The position numbers were made by a program, and so were the translations under genes. Of a DNA stretch of 64,000 bases, positions 40,758 to 50,493 are shown piece by piece; the stretch's first letter is position 1; the number at the start of each line of letters is the position of its first letter. Origin of the DNA: Clostridia bacterium (GTDB taxonomy: Bacteria > Bacillota > Clostridia > Oscillospirales > Butyricicoccaceae); assembly GCA_017441945.1 (NCBI GenBank), contig JAFSBG010000080.1, positions 1-64,000 on the forward strand, given 5' to 3'. Under the pieces are notes generated by a model. The model did no database searches. It was not told where the DNA came from and saw nothing but the letters and a program-made list of their open reading frames with translations.

Positions 40758-42038
40758 CTATTCGAGGAAGCCCTTATAGTGACGCATGAGCATCTGAGCT
40801 TCAATTGCCTTAACTGTTTCAATAGCTACGCCAACGAGGATGAGGACGGATGTACCGCCGACAGCCAGACCGCCGAGACCATTGATATTACTCAACACCT
40901 GAGGGAGGAGAGCAATAAAGCCGAGGAAGATAGCACCCATAAGTGTGATCTTGTTAAGAACGCGAGTGATGAAATCACTTGTTGGTCTGCCTGGGCGGAA
41001 GCCTGGGATGAAGCCGCCGTTCTTACGAAGATTATTGGAAACCTCGATTGGGTTGAACTGGATTGTTGAATAGAAATATGCAAAACCTACGATGAGGAGT
41101 GCATATACGATCATGTAAGGGATGGAACCCTGTGTGAAGGACTGCTGGAAGTTATACCAGAAGGAGCCTTCTGCTGGCTGCAAGAATGCGATGATTGTTG
41201 CAGGCAGTGTTACGATGGAGGATGCAAAGATAACTGGCATAACACCGGACATATTGACCTTCATCGGAATGTTTGTGGACTGGCCGCCGTAGATCTTTCT
41301 GCCGATAACGCGCTTTGCGTACTGGACAGGGATACGACGTTCAGCGTTTGTAACAAATACTGTAAGAGCGATAAGAGCAATAGCTACGATTACGATAACG
41401 ATAGCTGCGATGATGTTCATAGAACCACCGATGATACCGCTGATCATGGAGATAGCTGTCTGTGGGAGACTGCTTACAATACCTGTGAAGATGATGAGGG
41501 ATGTACCGTTGCCGATACCCTTTTCAGTCATCTGTTCACCGAGCCACATTACGAAAGCAGAACCTGCTGCGAATGTGAGAACGATTACGATCATGCTCCA
41601 TGCGTCTGTTCTTGTAAGAGCACCGGAGCTCTTAAGAAGAACATAGTATGTGTAACCCATAATAACGGAGAGGCCGATTGTCACATAACGTGTGATAGAA
41701 GCGAGCTTCTTTCTGCCTTCTTCGCCGCCTTCCTTTACCATTCTTTCAAGAGCTGGAATAGCTACCTGAAGGAGCTGCATGATAATGGAAGCGTTAATAT
41801 ATGGATAAATGGAAAGTGCGAAAATAGATGCCTGGCTGAAGCCGCCGCCGACGAGCACGTTCATGAAACCGAGAACTGTGCCGCTGTAGGCATCGAATAC
41901 TGTCTTAAGCATATCGAGGTCTACAAATGGGACGAAGATGGAGTAACCAAAACGGAAAACTACCATACAGCCGAGGACGAAGAGAATCTTCTTACGAAGC
42001 TCTGGGATTTTCCATGCGTTCTTGAGTGTTTGTATCAT
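40758..42038 (-). CDS. secY: Protein translocase subunit SecY
   Basis: 426 residues from the ATG at 42038 (GGAGG upstream); an ATG six codons earlier overlaps the rplO stop. About ten transmembrane helices, with FRFGYSIFVPFVDLDML, LLQVAIPALERMVKEGGEEG (cytosolic loop) and the C-terminal NLRKNGGFIPGFRPGRPTSD loop that contacts the ribosome and SecA. The central channel of the Sec translocon. Directly after rplO. Confidence 0.97.
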   Translation of the reverse strand: MIQTLKNAWKIPELRKKILFVLGCMVVFRFGYSIFVPFVDLDMLKTVFDAYSGTVLGFMNVLVGGGFSQASIFALSIYPYINASIIMQLLQVAIPALERMVKEGGEEGRKKLASITRYVTIGLSVIMGYTYYVLLKSSGALTRTDAWSMIVIVLTFAAGSAFVMWLGEQMTEKGIGNGTSLIIFTGIVSSLPQTAISMISGIIGGSMNIIAAIVIVIVAIALIALTVFVTNAERRIPVQYAKRVIGRKIYGGQSTNIPMKVNMSGVMPVIFASSIVTLPATIIAFLQPAEGSFWYNFQQSFTQGSIPYMIVYALLIVGFAYFYSTIQFNPIEVSNNLRKNGGFIPGFRPGRPTSDFITRVLNKITLMGAIFLGFIALLPQVLSNINGLGGLAVGGTSVLILVGVAIETVKAIEAQMLMRHYKGFLE

Positions 42039-42039
42039 A

Positions 42040-42480
42040 TTACAAAACCTCCGCACTTCCTCCGACAGCTTCGATCTTTGCCTTAGCGGATGCTGTGATA
42101 CCAGCAGCCTTTACAGTGAGCTTCTTTGTGAGTTCACCGTTGCCGAGGACTCTGATGCCATCGTACTTCTTCTGTGCGAGACCGAGTTCGCAAAGAGCTT
42201 CGAAAGTTACTACTGCACCGTCTTCAAAAATGTTGAGAGAACCTACGTTGATCTCTGCATAGTTCTTAGCAAAAACATTGTGGAAGCCGCGCTTTGGAAG
42301 ACGACGAGCGAGCATTGTCTGACCGCCTTCAAAACCTGGGCGAACACCGCCGCCGCTTCTAGCCCACTGGCCCTTGTGACCGCGACCAGCTGTCTTGCCG
42401 TTACCGGAACCAATACCACGGCCCTTGCGCTTACCAACATGTGTGGAGCCAAAAGCTGGGGACAATTCATGAATCTTCAT
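42040..42480 (-). CDS. rplO: 50S ribosomal protein L15
   Basis: 146 residues. Glycine-rich N-terminal extension ([20 protein letters not shown]) threads into 23S rRNA; globular C-terminal half follows. AGGAGG upstream, 11 bp after rpmD. Confidence 0.98.
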   Translation of the reverse strand: MKIHELSPAFGSTHVGKRKGRGIGSGNGKTAGRGHKGQWARSGGGVRPGFEGGQTMLARRLPKRGFHNVFAKNYAEINVGSLNIFEDGAVVTFEALCELGLAQKKYDGIRVLGNGELTKKLTVKAAGITASAKAKIEAVGGSAEVL

Positions 42481-42491
42481 TATTTTACCTC

Positions 42492-42674
42492 CTACTTAAC
42501 CACTTCAACTTCGATAAGATAGCCGATCTTAGCGATCTTACCAGCTGTAGATGGATTTTCAGGCTGTACAGTTACGTCACCGATACGACGAAGACCGAGA
42601 GCGTGAGCAGTTGCAATGTGCTTTGCGTTTCTGCCGTTGAGGCTCTTCTTGAGAGTAATCTTGATGTTGTTCAT
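42492..42674 (-). CDS. rpmD: 50S ribosomal protein L30
   Basis: 60 residues, the short bacterial form: [20 protein letters not shown] and [18 protein letters not shown]. Between rpsE and rplO; a GGAGGG-type site upstream. Confidence 0.97.
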   Translation of the reverse strand: MNNIKITLKKSLNGRNAKHIATAHALGLRRIGDVTVQPENPSTAGKIAKIGYLIEVEVVK

Positions 42675-42688
42675 TTTCGTTTACCCTC

Positions 42689-43192
42689 CTACTTCATGAT
42701 CTGTTCAGTTGTAAGGCCACGAACCTTAGCAACTTCTTCAACTGTTCTGAGTGCCTTCAAGCCTTCGAATGTAGCTGCAACAACGTTCTGTGGGTTGTTG
42801 GATCTGAGGCACTTTGTACGAATGTCATGAATACCGACTGCTTCAAGAACTGCACGAACGGAACCACCAGCGATAACGCCAGTACCCTTTGCAGCAGGCT
42901 TGAGAAGAACGCGGCCTGCGCCGAATTCGCCGATAACTTCATGTGGAATTGTTGTATCCTTAAGAGAAACCTTTACGAGGTTCTTCTTAGCATCTTCAAT
43001 ACCCTTGCGGATTGCTTCTGGAACTTCAGAAGCCTTACCAAGGCCGTAGCCAACTGTACCATTCTGGTCGCCAACTACTACGAGAGCTGCGAACTTGAAG
43101 ATACGGCCACCCTTTACTGTCTTGGAAACACGATTGAGGGCAACGACTGTTTCTTTAAGGTCGAGCGCTGCTGCATCAATAATATGAGCCAT
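42689..43192 (-). CDS. rpsE: 30S ribosomal protein S5
   Basis: 167 residues. Double-stranded RNA-binding N-terminal domain with [20 protein letters not shown] and a C-terminal S5 fold ([20 protein letters not shown]). It helps maintain decoding accuracy at the mRNA entry site. GGAGG upstream. Confidence 0.98.
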   Translation of the reverse strand: MAHIIDAAALDLKETVVALNRVSKTVKGGRIFKFAALVVVGDQNGTVGYGLGKASEVPEAIRKGIEDAKKNLVKVSLKDTTIPHEVIGEFGAGRVLLKPAAKGTGVIAGGSVRAVLEAVGIHDIRTKCLRSNNPQNVVAATFEGLKALRTVEEVAKVRGLTTEQIMK

Positions 43193-43209
43193 AATTCTTT
43201 CTCCTCCTC

Positions 43210-43569
43210 TTAGAACTTAAGTCCGCCCTCGCGAGCTGCGTCTGCCAAAGCCTTTACACGGCCGTGGTAGAGATAGCCACCGCGATCGAAGACAACGTTT
43301 TCAATGCCCTTTTCCAAACAAACCTGGGCAATCTTCTTACCAACCATAGCTGCAGCTTCGCAGTTGCCGCCGTACTGGTTGAATTCCTTTTCGAGTGTGG
43401 ATGCGGAGCAAAGTGTAACACCTGCTACGTCATCAATAACCTGTGCGTAGATGTTCTTAGCGCTGCGGAATACGTTGAGACGTGGGCATTCAGCAGTACC
43501 GGAAATCTTAGCACGTACGCGAGCATGTCTCTGCAAGCGCTTAGCATTAGAATTAAACTTCTTAACCAT
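43210..43569 (-). CDS. rplR: 50S ribosomal protein L18
   Basis: 119 residues: [38 protein letters not shown], and C-terminal [20 protein letters not shown]. It binds 5S rRNA with L5 and L25. In normal position between rplF and rpsE. Confidence 0.98.
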   Translation of the reverse strand: MVKKFNSNAKRLQRHARVRAKISGTAECPRLNVFRSAKNIYAQVIDDVAGVTLCSASTLEKEFNQYGGNCEAAAMVGKKIAQVCLEKGIENVVFDRGGYLYHGRVKALADAAREGGLKF

Positions 43570-43584
43570 TTAGCCAAAACCTCC

Positions 43585-44130
43585 TTATTTCTTCTTACCG
43601 CCGGCCTTGCCTTCTTTACGGCGAATGACCTCGTCAACGTACTTGATACCCTTGCCCTTATATGGCTCAGGTGGTCTCTTGGAACGAACTTCAGCTGCGA
43701 ACTGACCAACCTTCTGCTTGTCGATACCGGAGATAACGAGCTTGTTTGGGGATGGAACTTCGATTGTGATGTCTGCATTGTCAGAAACGATAACTGGGTG
43801 GGAGTAACCAAGTGTGAGAGTTACATCCTTGCCAGCCTTAGCAGCACGGTAACCAACACCGTTGATTTCGAGCTCCTTGGAGTAGCCCTTTGTTACACCG
43901 ATGATCATGTTGTTGATGAGTGTACGTGTAAGACCGTGGAGAGCTCTGTGGTTTTTATTGTCAGAAGGACGTGTTACGTTGATAACATTGCCTTCCATTG
44001 CGATCTTGATATCAGGATGGAATTCCTGTGTGAGTGTACCCTTAGCACCCTTAACTTCAACAACGTTACCGTTGATTGTTACTGTAACGTCTGCTGGAAC
44101 AGTTATAGGAGCACGACCAATTCTTGACAT
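43585..44130 (-). CDS. rplF: 50S ribosomal protein L6
   Basis: 181 residues with the two repeated L6 folds and C-terminal [20 protein letters not shown]. Binds 23S rRNA near the sarcin-ricin loop. AGGAGGT-type site upstream, 16 bp after rpsH. Confidence 0.98.
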   Translation of the reverse strand: MSRIGRAPITVPADVTVTINGNVVEVKGAKGTLTQEFHPDIKIAMEGNVINVTRPSDNKNHRALHGLTRTLINNMIIGVTKGYSKELEINGVGYRAAKAGKDVTLTLGYSHPVIVSDNADITIEVPSPNKLVISGIDKQKVGQFAAEVRSKRPPEPYKGKGIKYVDEVIRRKEGKAGGKKK

Positions 44131-44146
44131 ATTCTCCTACCTCCTA

Positions 44147-44545
44147 TTACCATACGAATGCAAGGACTTCGCCGCCGACATTGAGCTTTCTAGCTTCCTT
44201 GTCAGTCATAACGCCCTTGGATGTTGAAACGATTGCGATACCGAGGCCCTTGAGAACCTTTGGAAGGTTTTCCTTGGATGCGTAAACGCGGAGACCTGGC
44301 TTGGATACACGACGGAGACCCTGGATTGTGTGGGACTTGTCAGCGTTGTACTTGAGTGTGATGCGAATGATGCCCTGTGTGTTGCCTTCTACGATTTCGA
44401 AAGACTTGATATAGCCGTTTTCCAAAAGGATCTGCGCTATAGCTTTCTTTACGGAAGATGCAGGAACGTCAACTGTTGCGTGACGTGCAGCGCCTGCGTT
44501 GCGAACACGTGTGAGCATATCTGCGATTGGATCTGTGATATGCAT
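44147..44545 (-). CDS. rpsH: 30S ribosomal protein S8
   Basis: 132 residues: [20 protein letters not shown] and the C-terminal [20 protein letters not shown]. Binds the central domain of 16S rRNA and in E. coli represses the spc operon. Unusually, 180 bp containing a promoter separate it from rpsN. AAGGAGG precedes the start. Confidence 0.98.
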   Translation of the reverse strand: MHITDPIADMLTRVRNAGAARHATVDVPASSVKKAIAQILLENGYIKSFEIVEGNTQGIIRITLKYNADKSHTIQGLRRVSKPGLRVYASKENLPKVLKGLGIAIVSTSKGVMTDKEARKLNVGGEVLAFVW

Positions 44546-44725
44546 TTCTTTTTCCTCCTTGAAGTTAGAGGGTTTCTCCCTCCACTTTTCTCGTTAGTTT
44601 TTATGGCGAATTATTTTCGCCCGAACACATTATATTATATCACACTTTTTTAAAGGACGCAATAGCGTCCTTCAAAAAAGTTAGATTTTTTTATATTTTT
44701 TTGCCAGATTTCTCTGACTTTCAGA
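44546..44725 (-). promoter_or_regulatory. Internal promoter and structured gap between rpsN and rpsH
   Basis: On the minus strand AAGGACGC-tatt-GCGTCCTT (44653-44672) forms a stem that can be extended by flanking T and A runs. The -35 TTGCGT (44657-44662) lies in its 3' arm, followed by a 17-bp spacer and TATAAT (44634-44639). The new 5' UTR has GGCGAA-aata-ATTCGCC-type and GAGGG-agaaa-CCCTC hairpins before the rpsH ribosome binding site. This gives rpsH and later genes a second transcription start. Confidence 0.6.
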
Positions 44726-44911
44726 TTACCAGGAAGCCTTCTTAACGCCTGGGATCTGACCCTTGTGAGCAAGCTCACGGAAGCAGATACGGCAGATGCC
44801 GTAGTTGCGAAGGTAAGCGTGAGGACGGCCACAGATCTTACATCTGTTGTAAGCTCTTGTGGAGAACTTTGGCTCAGCCTGCTGCTTCAAAATCATTGCC
44901 TTCTTAGCCAT
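44726..44911 (-). CDS. rpsN: 30S ribosomal protein S14, zinc type
   Basis: 61 residues, the short zinc-binding form (S14p/S29e) with [20 protein letters not shown], giving CxxC and CxxC zinc ligands. Starts 15 bp after the true end of the rplE frame. GGAGGAAAG upstream. Confidence 0.98.
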   Translation of the reverse strand: MAKKAMILKQQAEPKFSTRAYNRCKICGRPHAYLRNYGICRICFRELAHKGQIPGVKKASW

Positions 44912-44926
44912 TTATCTTTCCTCCTA

Positions 44927-45484
44927 TTATGCCTTCATGAATGGAGCGCCCAAAAGTGTGAGGAGCTCTTTTGCTTCTTCGTCTGTGTTAGCAGATGTTG
45001 TGAATACGATGTCCATACCGCGGATAGCGTCGATTTTGTCGTATTAGATTTATGGGAAGATAAGCTGTTCCTTGAGACCGAAAGCATAGTTGCCGCGGCC
45101 GTCGAAACCGTTTGGATTGATACCACGGAAGTCACGAACTCTTGGAAGTGCGAGGTTGAAGAGTCTGTCGAGGAACTCCCACATTCTGTCTGCGCGGAGT
45201 GTTACCTTAGCGCCAACAGCCTGGCCTTCACGGAGCTTAAAGTTAGCAACGGACTTTCTAGCCTTTGTAACTACTGGCTTCTGGCCTGTGATCTTCATGA
45301 GGTCGCCTACGATAGCTTCAACCATCTTGGAGTTGTCACGTGCTTCGCCGCAGCCGATGTTAACTGTAATCTTATCGAGCTTTGGAATCTGCATTACGTT
45401 TTCGTAACCAAACTTCTTCATAAGAGCAGGAGCAACTTCTTCAAGATACTTTGTCTTAAGTCTTGGGATGTATTTTTCAGACAT
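44927..45484 (-). pseudogene. rplE: 50S ribosomal protein L5, interrupted by two in-frame TAA codons
   Basis: The frame from 45484 encodes a normal L5: [70 protein letters not shown]. Then come TAA (45050-45052), ATC and TAA (45044-45046), after which the same frame goes on with the conserved L5 C-terminus ([20 protein letters not shown], ending in GAPFMKA and a TAA at 44927-44929). Family L5 reads FPEI(E/N)YDK here, so the first stop replaces a Glu codon (GAA to TAA, one G-to-T change) and the second replaces the next acidic or Asn codon. L5 is essential and binds 5S rRNA. A sequencing or assembly error is the simplest cause; true nonsense codons or readthrough are the alternatives. Without the stops the protein would be about 185 residues. 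Confidence 0.85.
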
Positions 45485-45502
45485 TTCTATTTCCTCCTAC
45501 CC

Positions 45503-45820
45503 TTAGATTGTTTCGTTGCAGTGCATGCAAACGCGAACCTTTTCGCCGTTAGCGAGAATGTTGTGCTTTACGCGTGTTGGCTTATCGCACTTTGGGCAAA
45601 TGCGCATAACCTTGCAAGCGCGGAGAGCGATTTCCTGCTTGATGATGCCGCCTGTTTCGCCCTGACGACGAGCCTTCTGGTGCTTAGTTGCGAAGTTGAT
45701 GCCTTCAACAATAACAGCACCCTTGGAAGGATCACAGCTAAGAACCTTACCCTTCTTGCCCTTATCCTTACCGGAAAGAACGATTACAGTATCACCTGTC
45801 TTAATGTGAAGTGTATTCAT
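45503..45820 (-). CDS. rplX: 50S ribosomal protein L24
   Basis: 105 residues with the KOW motif (GDTVIVLSGKDKGKKGKVLS) and C-terminal zinc-ribbon-like CPKCDKPTRVKHNIL...CMHC. An assembly initiator protein of the large subunit. GGAGG upstream. Confidence 0.98.
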   Translation of the reverse strand: MNTLHIKTGDTVIVLSGKDKGKKGKVLSCDPSKGAVIVEGINFATKHQKARRQGETGGIIKQEIALRACKVMRICPKCDKPTRVKHNILANGEKVRVCMHCNETI

Positions 45821-45837
45821 CTTGTGGTGTCCTCCTA

Positions 45838-46206
45838 TTACAATACTTCCGGTGCGAGGGAGAGAATCTTCATGTAGTTCTTATCACGAAGTTCACGAGC
45901 AACCGGGCCAAAAATACGTGTACCTCTTGGGTTCTGGTCATCACGGATGATAACAGCTGCGTTTTCGTCGAAACGAACGTAGCTGCCGTCAGCACGGCGG
46001 AGACCCTTGCGTGAACGCACGATAACTGCCTTCACAACGTCACCCTTCTTTACAACACCGCCTGGTGTTGCCTTACGGACAGAAGCAACGATTACGTCGC
46101 CAATGTTACCGTATCTACGTGTAGAGCCGCCAAGAACGCGGATACACTTAAGTTCCTTAGCTCCTGTGTTGTCGGCAACACGGAGATATGATTCAGCCTG
46201 TACCAT
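45838..46206 (-). CDS. rplN: 50S ribosomal protein L14
   Basis: 122 residues: [40 protein letters not shown] and [14 protein letters not shown] at the end. It forms an intersubunit bridge. GGAGG upstream, 15 bp after rpsQ. Confidence 0.98.
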   Translation of the reverse strand: MVQAESYLRVADNTGAKELKCIRVLGGSTRRYGNIGDVIVASVRKATPGGVVKKGDVVKAVIVRSRKGLRRADGSYVRFDENAAVIIRDDQNPRGTRIFGPVARELRDKNYMKILSLAPEVL

Positions 46207-46221
46207 TCTTTAGGCTCCTCC

Positions 46222-46479
46222 TTACTTAGCTTTTTCAATGATGCGAACAAGTCTCCATCTCTTATCCTTGGAGAGTGGTCTTGTTTCCATTACTTCTACT
46301 GTATCACCAACACCAGCTTCGTTGTTTTCGTCATGTGCCTTAAGCTTGTATGTTGTGGACATGATCTTCTTATAAAGCGGATGCTGTACTCTATCTTCAA
46401 TTGCGACTACGATAGTCTTGTCCATCTTATCAGATGTAACCTTACCTACACGTGTCTTGCGGAAAGCTCTTTCACTCAC
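46222..46479 (-). CDS. rpsQ: 30S ribosomal protein S17 (GTG start)
   Basis: 85 residues from a GTG at 46479. An in-frame ATG at 46500 overlaps the rpmC stop, but AGGGAGG lies between it and the GTG at the right distance (8 nt), and S17 proteins begin with a MSER-like sequence exactly as (V)SERAFRKTR does here. Core: [35 protein letters not shown] primary 16S rRNA binder. Confidence 0.96.
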   Translation of the reverse strand: MSERAFRKTRVGKVTSDKMDKTIVVAIEDRVQHPLYKKIMSTTYKLKAHDENNEAGVGDTVEVMETRPLSKDKRWRLVRIIEKAK

Positions 46480-46499
46480 TGTTTTTACCTCCCTATACA

Positions 46500-46700
46500 T
46501 TATGCCTTATTCGCCATGTTCTTCTGGCGAATAATTGTGTTTACACGAGCGATGTCCTTCTTGACCTCGGCGATTTTAAGAGGATTATCCAGCTGGTTGA
46601 TAGCATGCTGAAGTCTGAGATTAAAAAGATCCTTCTTGAGATCTGCAAGCTTTGTGTTGAGCTCTTCTACAGAGAGCTGACGGATTTCTGCTGCCTTCAT
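46500..46700 (-). CDS. rpmC: 50S ribosomal protein L29
   Basis: 66 residues: [40 protein letters not shown]. Two-helix protein at the exit tunnel, docking site for trigger factor and SRP with L23. Its start overlaps the rplP stop by one base (TAATG). Confidence 0.97.
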   Translation of the reverse strand: MKAAEIRQLSVEELNTKLADLKKDLFNLRLQHAINQLDNPLKIAEVKKDIARVNTIIRQKNMANKA

Positions 46701-47137
46701 TATGCTTCACCCCCTACTTTCTCTTCCATTTTTTCAGCCTTAACGAACTTAGTCTTGAGTGGGAGCTTGTGAGAAGCGAGACGGAGCGCTTCACGAGCTA
46801 CTTCTTCAGAAACACCTGCGATTTCGAAGAGAACTCTGCCTGGCTTAACAACTGCTACCCAATATTCTGGAGAACCCTTACCGGAACCCATACGAGTTTC
46901 AGCAGGCTTCTGTGTTACTGGCTTGTCAGGGAAGATCTTGATCCAAACCTGACCGCCACGCTTGATATAACGAGTCATAGCGATACGAGCTGCTTCGATC
47001 TGGTTGGATGTGATCCAAGCTGGCTCTGTAGCCATGATACCATATTCACCATTTGATACTGTATTGCCGCGTGTTGCAACACCTGTCATACGACCGCGGT
47101 GTACTCTGCGGTACTTAACTCTCTTAGGCAGAAGCAT
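46700..47137 (-). CDS. rplP: 50S ribosomal protein L16
   Basis: 145 residues: [40 protein letters not shown] and [20 protein letters not shown]. Contacts A-site tRNA. Overlaps rpsC at the TAATG junction at 47137. Confidence 0.98.
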   Translation of the reverse strand: MLLPKRVKYRRVHRGRMTGVATRGNTVSNGEYGIMATEPAWITSNQIEAARIAMTRYIKRGGQVWIKIFPDKPVTQKPAETRMGSGKGSPEYWVAVVKPGRVLFEIAGVSEEVAREALRLASHKLPLKTKFVKAEKMEEKVGGEA

Positions 47138-47943
47138 TACTTAACCTCCTGTTCCTTACGTGGACCATTGTTACGTGGACCGTTGTTGTGTCTGTTGTTG
47201 TTACGGTTGTAGCCACGGTTGTCACCATCGCGACGTGGTCTACGATCAGAACGTTCATTTCTGCCATCGCGGCGATCGCGGCGTGGAGCCTGAACTTCTG
47301 TTGTACGAGGGCCGCCTGTGAGAACTTCGCCCTTGTAGAGCCAAACCTTAACACCGATGATACCGAATGTTGTGTTAGCTTCTGCAAAGCCGTAGTCGAT
47401 GTCTGCACGGAGTGTCTGGAGTGGAATTGTACCCTCGTGATAGTGCTCTGTACGAGCGATTTCTGCGCCACCGAGACGACCGGAGCAGTTTGTCTTGATG
47501 CCCTTAGCACCAAGCTTCATAGCTCTTGCCATAGCCTGCTTCATAGCGCGGCGGAAAGAGATACGCTTTTCGAGCTGTGCTGCGATGTTTTCAGCGATGA
47601 GCTGAGCGTTGAGGTCTGGCTGACGAACTTCAACGATTGTGATGTTGACAACCTTGCCGATCATCTTCTGCACTCTTTCCTTGAGTGCTTCGATTTCAGC
47701 GCCGCCCTTACCAACGATAACACCTGGACGTGCACAGTGGATAAAAATGCGAACACGGTCACCGCTTCTTTCGATTTCGATCTTTGCGATACCTGCTGCA
47801 TAGAGTGTCTTCTTGAGATACTTACGGATGTTGTAGTCTTCTACCAAAAGGTCGCCGAAGGCATTATCATTTGCAAACCAGCGGGAATCCCAATTCTTGA
47901 TGACGCCTACACGCAAACCGTGTGGATTAATTTTCTGGCCCAT
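47137..47943 (-). CDS. rpsC: 30S ribosomal protein S3 with Arg/Asn-rich C-terminal extension
   Basis: 268 residues; most S3 proteins have about 210-225. The KH domain ([20 protein letters not shown]) and the S3 C-terminal domain ([32 protein letters not shown]) are intact. A tail of about 45 residues follows, rich in Arg, Asn, Asp and Gly ([20 protein letters not shown]), probably disordered and RNA-binding. Such tails occur in several Clostridia. Confidence 0.97.
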   Translation of the reverse strand: MGQKINPHGLRVGVIKNWDSRWFANDNAFGDLLVEDYNIRKYLKKTLYAAGIAKIEIERSGDRVRIFIHCARPGVIVGKGGAEIEALKERVQKMIGKVVNITIVEVRQPDLNAQLIAENIAAQLEKRISFRRAMKQAMARAMKLGAKGIKTNCSGRLGGAEIARTEHYHEGTIPLQTLRADIDYGFAEANTTFGIIGVKVWLYKGEVLTGGPRTTEVQAPRRDRRDGRNERSDRRPRRDGDNRGYNRNNNRHNNGPRNNGPRKEQEVK

Positions 47944-47961
47944 TATATTACCTCCTTAACC

Positions 47962-48297
47962 TTATTCTTTTTCTCTGAGAACCATTGTTACATGGGATGT
48001 TCTCTTGAGGATTCTGAATGCACGGCCCTGAGCACGTGGCATAACTCTCTTCATTACAGGACCTGGGCAAGCGAAAACTTCTGCAACATAGAGGTTTTCT
48101 GGGTTCATGCCATGGTTGTTCTCTGCATTAGCCATTGCGCTCTTGAGGAGCTTCATCATTGGCTCGGAAGAGGACTTGTTTGTATTGAGCAGGATACCTG
48201 CTGCCTGCTGAACGCTCTTTCCACGGATAAGGTCACAAACGATCTGAACCTTACGAGGGGAAATGCGGATGTGTCTGAGATAAGCTCTTGCTTCCAT
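47962..48297 (-). CDS. rplV: 50S ribosomal protein L22
   Basis: 111 residues: ARAYLRHIRISPRKVQIVCD, NAENNHGMNPENLYVAEVFA, and the beta-hairpin region ending PRAQGRAFRILKRTSHVTM, which lines the exit tunnel near the macrolide site. GGAGGAAA upstream. Confidence 0.98.
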   Translation of the reverse strand: MEARAYLRHIRISPRKVQIVCDLIRGKSVQQAAGILLNTNKSSSEPMMKLLKSAMANAENNHGMNPENLYVAEVFACPGPVMKRVMPRAQGRAFRILKRTSHVTMVLREKE

Positions 48298-48316
48298 TGT
48301 TTATTTCCTCCTCTGA

Positions 48317-48598
48317 TTACTTACCGTTGTTGGATGTCTTGCTACCTGCGTGACCCTTGAAAGTACGTGTAGGTGCGAATTCACCGAATTTGTGGCCAAC
48401 CATGTCTTCTGTTACATAAACAGGAACATGCTTACGACCATCGTGTACTGCTACTGTATGACCAACGAAATCTGGGAAAATAACGGATGCTCTGGACCAA
48501 GTCTTGAGAACCTTCTTTTCGCCCTTTTCGTTAAGCTCTTCTACTCTCTTGAGGAGTTCAGGAGCTATAAAAGGTCCTTTTTTAATGCTTCTACCCAT
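48317..48598 (-). CDS. rpsS: 30S ribosomal protein S19
   Basis: 93 residues: [60 protein letters not shown]. Head protein that forms a bridge with S13. AGGAGC-type site upstream. Confidence 0.98.
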   Translation of the reverse strand: MGRSIKKGPFIAPELLKRVEELNEKGEKKVLKTWSRASVIFPDFVGHTVAVHDGRKHVPVYVTEDMVGHKFGEFAPTRTFKGHAGSKTSNNGK

Positions 48599-48614
48599 TG
48601 TTTATGCTCCTTTC

Positions 48615-49448
48615 TTACTTGTCGTTGCGACGCTTAACAATCTGCTTGTCTGTGCGTGCATTCTGCTTACGTGTCTTATAACCGAGTGCTGGCTTGCCCC
48701 ATGGTGTAACAGGACCTGGACGGCCGATTGGGGACTTACCTTCACCACCACCGTGTGGATGGTCGTTAGGGTTCATAACAGAACCACGAACTGTTGGGCG
48801 GATGCCGAGGTGGCGTGTTCTACCAGCCTTACCGATCTGAACGTTTTCGTGATCTACGTTGCCGATCTGGCCGATTGTTGCCTTACAGTTGAGCTTGATG
48901 TAACGAACTTCACCGGATGGGAGACGAACCTGAGCAGCTGCGCCTTCCTTAGCCATGAGCTGAGCGAAGGAACCTGCGGAACGAACGAGCTGAGCGCCCT
49001 TGCCTGGGTAGAGCTCAATGTTGTGGATAACTGTACCGAGTGGGATGTTTGCGATTGGGAGGCAGTTACCTGGCTTGATGTCAGCGTTTGCAGAGGAAAT
49101 AACCTGTGCGCCAACTTCAAGGCCTACTGGAGCGATGATGTAACGCTTTTCACCGTCTTCGTACTGAACGAGAGCGATGTGAGCGGAACGGTTTGGATCG
49201 TATTCGAGTGTGAGAACTGTTGCAGCCATATCCATCTTATCGCGCTTGAAGTCGATAATACGGTACTTCTGCTTGTTGCCGCCACCGTGGTGACGAACTG
49301 TGATTCTGCCGTAGCTGTTGCGGCCAGCTGTCTTCTTCTTGGATTCAAGAAGGGACTTTTCTGGCTTAACACGGCTCAAAACCGAGTAATCAGTTACTGT
49401 CATGTTACGACGAGAAGCTGTTGTCGGCTTAAATGTCTTGATTGCCAT
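48615..49448 (-). CDS. rplB: 50S ribosomal protein L2
   Basis: 277 residues with the C-terminal [20 protein letters not shown] region that contains the conserved His near the peptidyl transferase centre. Needed for subunit joining. AAGGAGAAAG upstream. Confidence 0.98.
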   Translation of the reverse strand: MAIKTFKPTTASRRNMTVTDYSVLSRVKPEKSLLESKKKTAGRNSYGRITVRHHGGGNKQKYRIIDFKRDKMDMAATVLTLEYDPNRSAHIALVQYEDGEKRYIIAPVGLEVGAQVISSANADIKPGNCLPIANIPLGTVIHNIELYPGKGAQLVRSAGSFAQLMAKEGAAAQVRLPSGEVRYIKLNCKATIGQIGNVDHENVQIGKAGRTRHLGIRPTVRGSVMNPNDHPHGGGEGKSPIGRPGPVTPWGKPALGYKTRKQNARTDKQIVKRRNDK

Positions 49449-49550
49449 TTTAGTGCTTTCTCCTTATCTTTGTGTTTTGCACTGCCAATTTTTCATGCAG
49501 TATACTTTCAGGCGGTTTATGTTTACCGCCAACCCTTTGTCAGGGATTGA
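49449..49550 (-). other. rplW-rplB gap with a hairpin
   Basis: 102 bp, wider than other gaps in the S10 part. It contains the inverted repeat GGCGGTttatgtttACCGCC (49511-49530) and CCCTGacaAAGGG near the rplW stop. It has no T-run, so it may be a processing or stability site. Confidence 0.4.
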
Positions 49551-49844
49551 TTAGAACATACCCTCAAAGAGTTCAATTTCCTTGGAGTCTTCTGTGAGTG
49601 TGATAATAGCCTTCTTGGAAGCAGCTGTCTTACCAACGTGAACGCCCATTCTCTTGTTCTTGCCGCGAACGTTCATTGTGTTAACAGACTTAACCTTTAC
49701 CTTGAAGATTTCTTCCATAGCCTTCTTGATTTCGATCTTGCCAGCGTCTGTAGCAACTTCGAAAACGTATACCTTGTTAGCCACGCCCATCATGGATTCT
49801 TCTGTGATGATTGGCTTTCTGATGATATCGTAAACAGATTTCAT
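49551..49844 (-). CDS. rplW: 50S ribosomal protein L23
   Basis: 97 residues: [40 protein letters not shown] and [20 protein letters not shown]. Main chaperone and SRP docking site at the tunnel exit. Start overlaps the rplD stop by one base. Confidence 0.98.
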   Translation of the reverse strand: MKSVYDIIRKPIITEESMMGVANKVYVFEVATDAGKIEIKKAMEEIFKVKVKSVNTMNVRGKNKRMGVHVGKTAASKKAIITLTEDSKEIELFEGMF

Positions 49845-50467
49845 TATGCGTATACCTCCTGGATCTTCTCAACAGCTACCTTATCAACAACGAGCTTGTC
49901 AGCCTTGAGGATTTCGTAAGTTGAGATGATGCTGGAAATTGTTGTTGTAACGTTAGGAATGTTTCTTGCAGAGAGAACAACGTTCTTTCTTACTTCTGGT
50001 GTGATAACAAGAGCCTTGCAGTTAGCATTGATATTGTTGAGGAAGCCAACGAAAGACTTTGTCTTGATTTCGTTCATTTCGATGTTTTCAACAACGATCA
50101 TGTTGCCGGACTGGAACTTAGCAGCGAGAGCAGACTTGATAGCGAGCTGACGTGCCTTCTTGTTCATGCTGTTTTCAAAGTGTCTTGGCTTAGGACCAAA
50201 TGCGATACCACCGTGTGTCCACTGTGGAGCGCGGATGGAACCCTGGCGAGCACGGCCTGTGCCCTTCTGTCTCCAAGGCTTGCGGCCACCGCCAGAAACT
50301 TCTGCGCGTGTGAGTGTGGACTGTGTGCCCTGTCTCTTGTTAACGAGGTGGTTCTTAACAGCTTCGTGCATAACAACCTTGTTAGGTTCGATACCGAAAA
50401 CGCTGTCGAGAAGTTCGATTTCGCCGACTACCTTGCCGTTCATATCATAAAGATTAGTTTTAGCCAT
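49844..50467 (-). CDS. rplD: 50S ribosomal protein L4
   Basis: 207 residues from the ATG at 50467 (AGGAGG upstream); an ATG nine codons earlier lies before that site. Core: [44 protein letters not shown]-equivalent [14 protein letters not shown]. Reaches into the exit tunnel and, in gamma-proteobacteria, regulates the S10 operon. Confidence 0.97.
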   Translation of the reverse strand: MAKTNLYDMNGKVVGEIELLDSVFGIEPNKVVMHEAVKNHLVNKRQGTQSTLTRAEVSGGGRKPWRQKGTGRARQGSIRAPQWTHGGIAFGPKPRHFENSMNKKARQLAIKSALAAKFQSGNMIVVENIEMNEIKTKSFVGFLNNINANCKALVITPEVRKNVVLSARNIPNVTTTISSIISTYEILKADKLVVDKVAVEKIQEVYA

Positions 50468-50493
50468 TTTTAATTTCCTCCTCTCTAGCGTCA

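Noticed and set aside
44927-45052. Programmed recoding or stop reassignment in rplE
   Set aside because: TAA ends many intact genes here and no recoding signal is evident; error or mutation is simpler. Kept only as an alternative.
44765-45877. 370-codon plus-strand frame crossing rpsN, rplE and rplX
   Set aside because: Antisense shadow of ribosomal genes; Ser/Leu/Cys-rich translation without domain.
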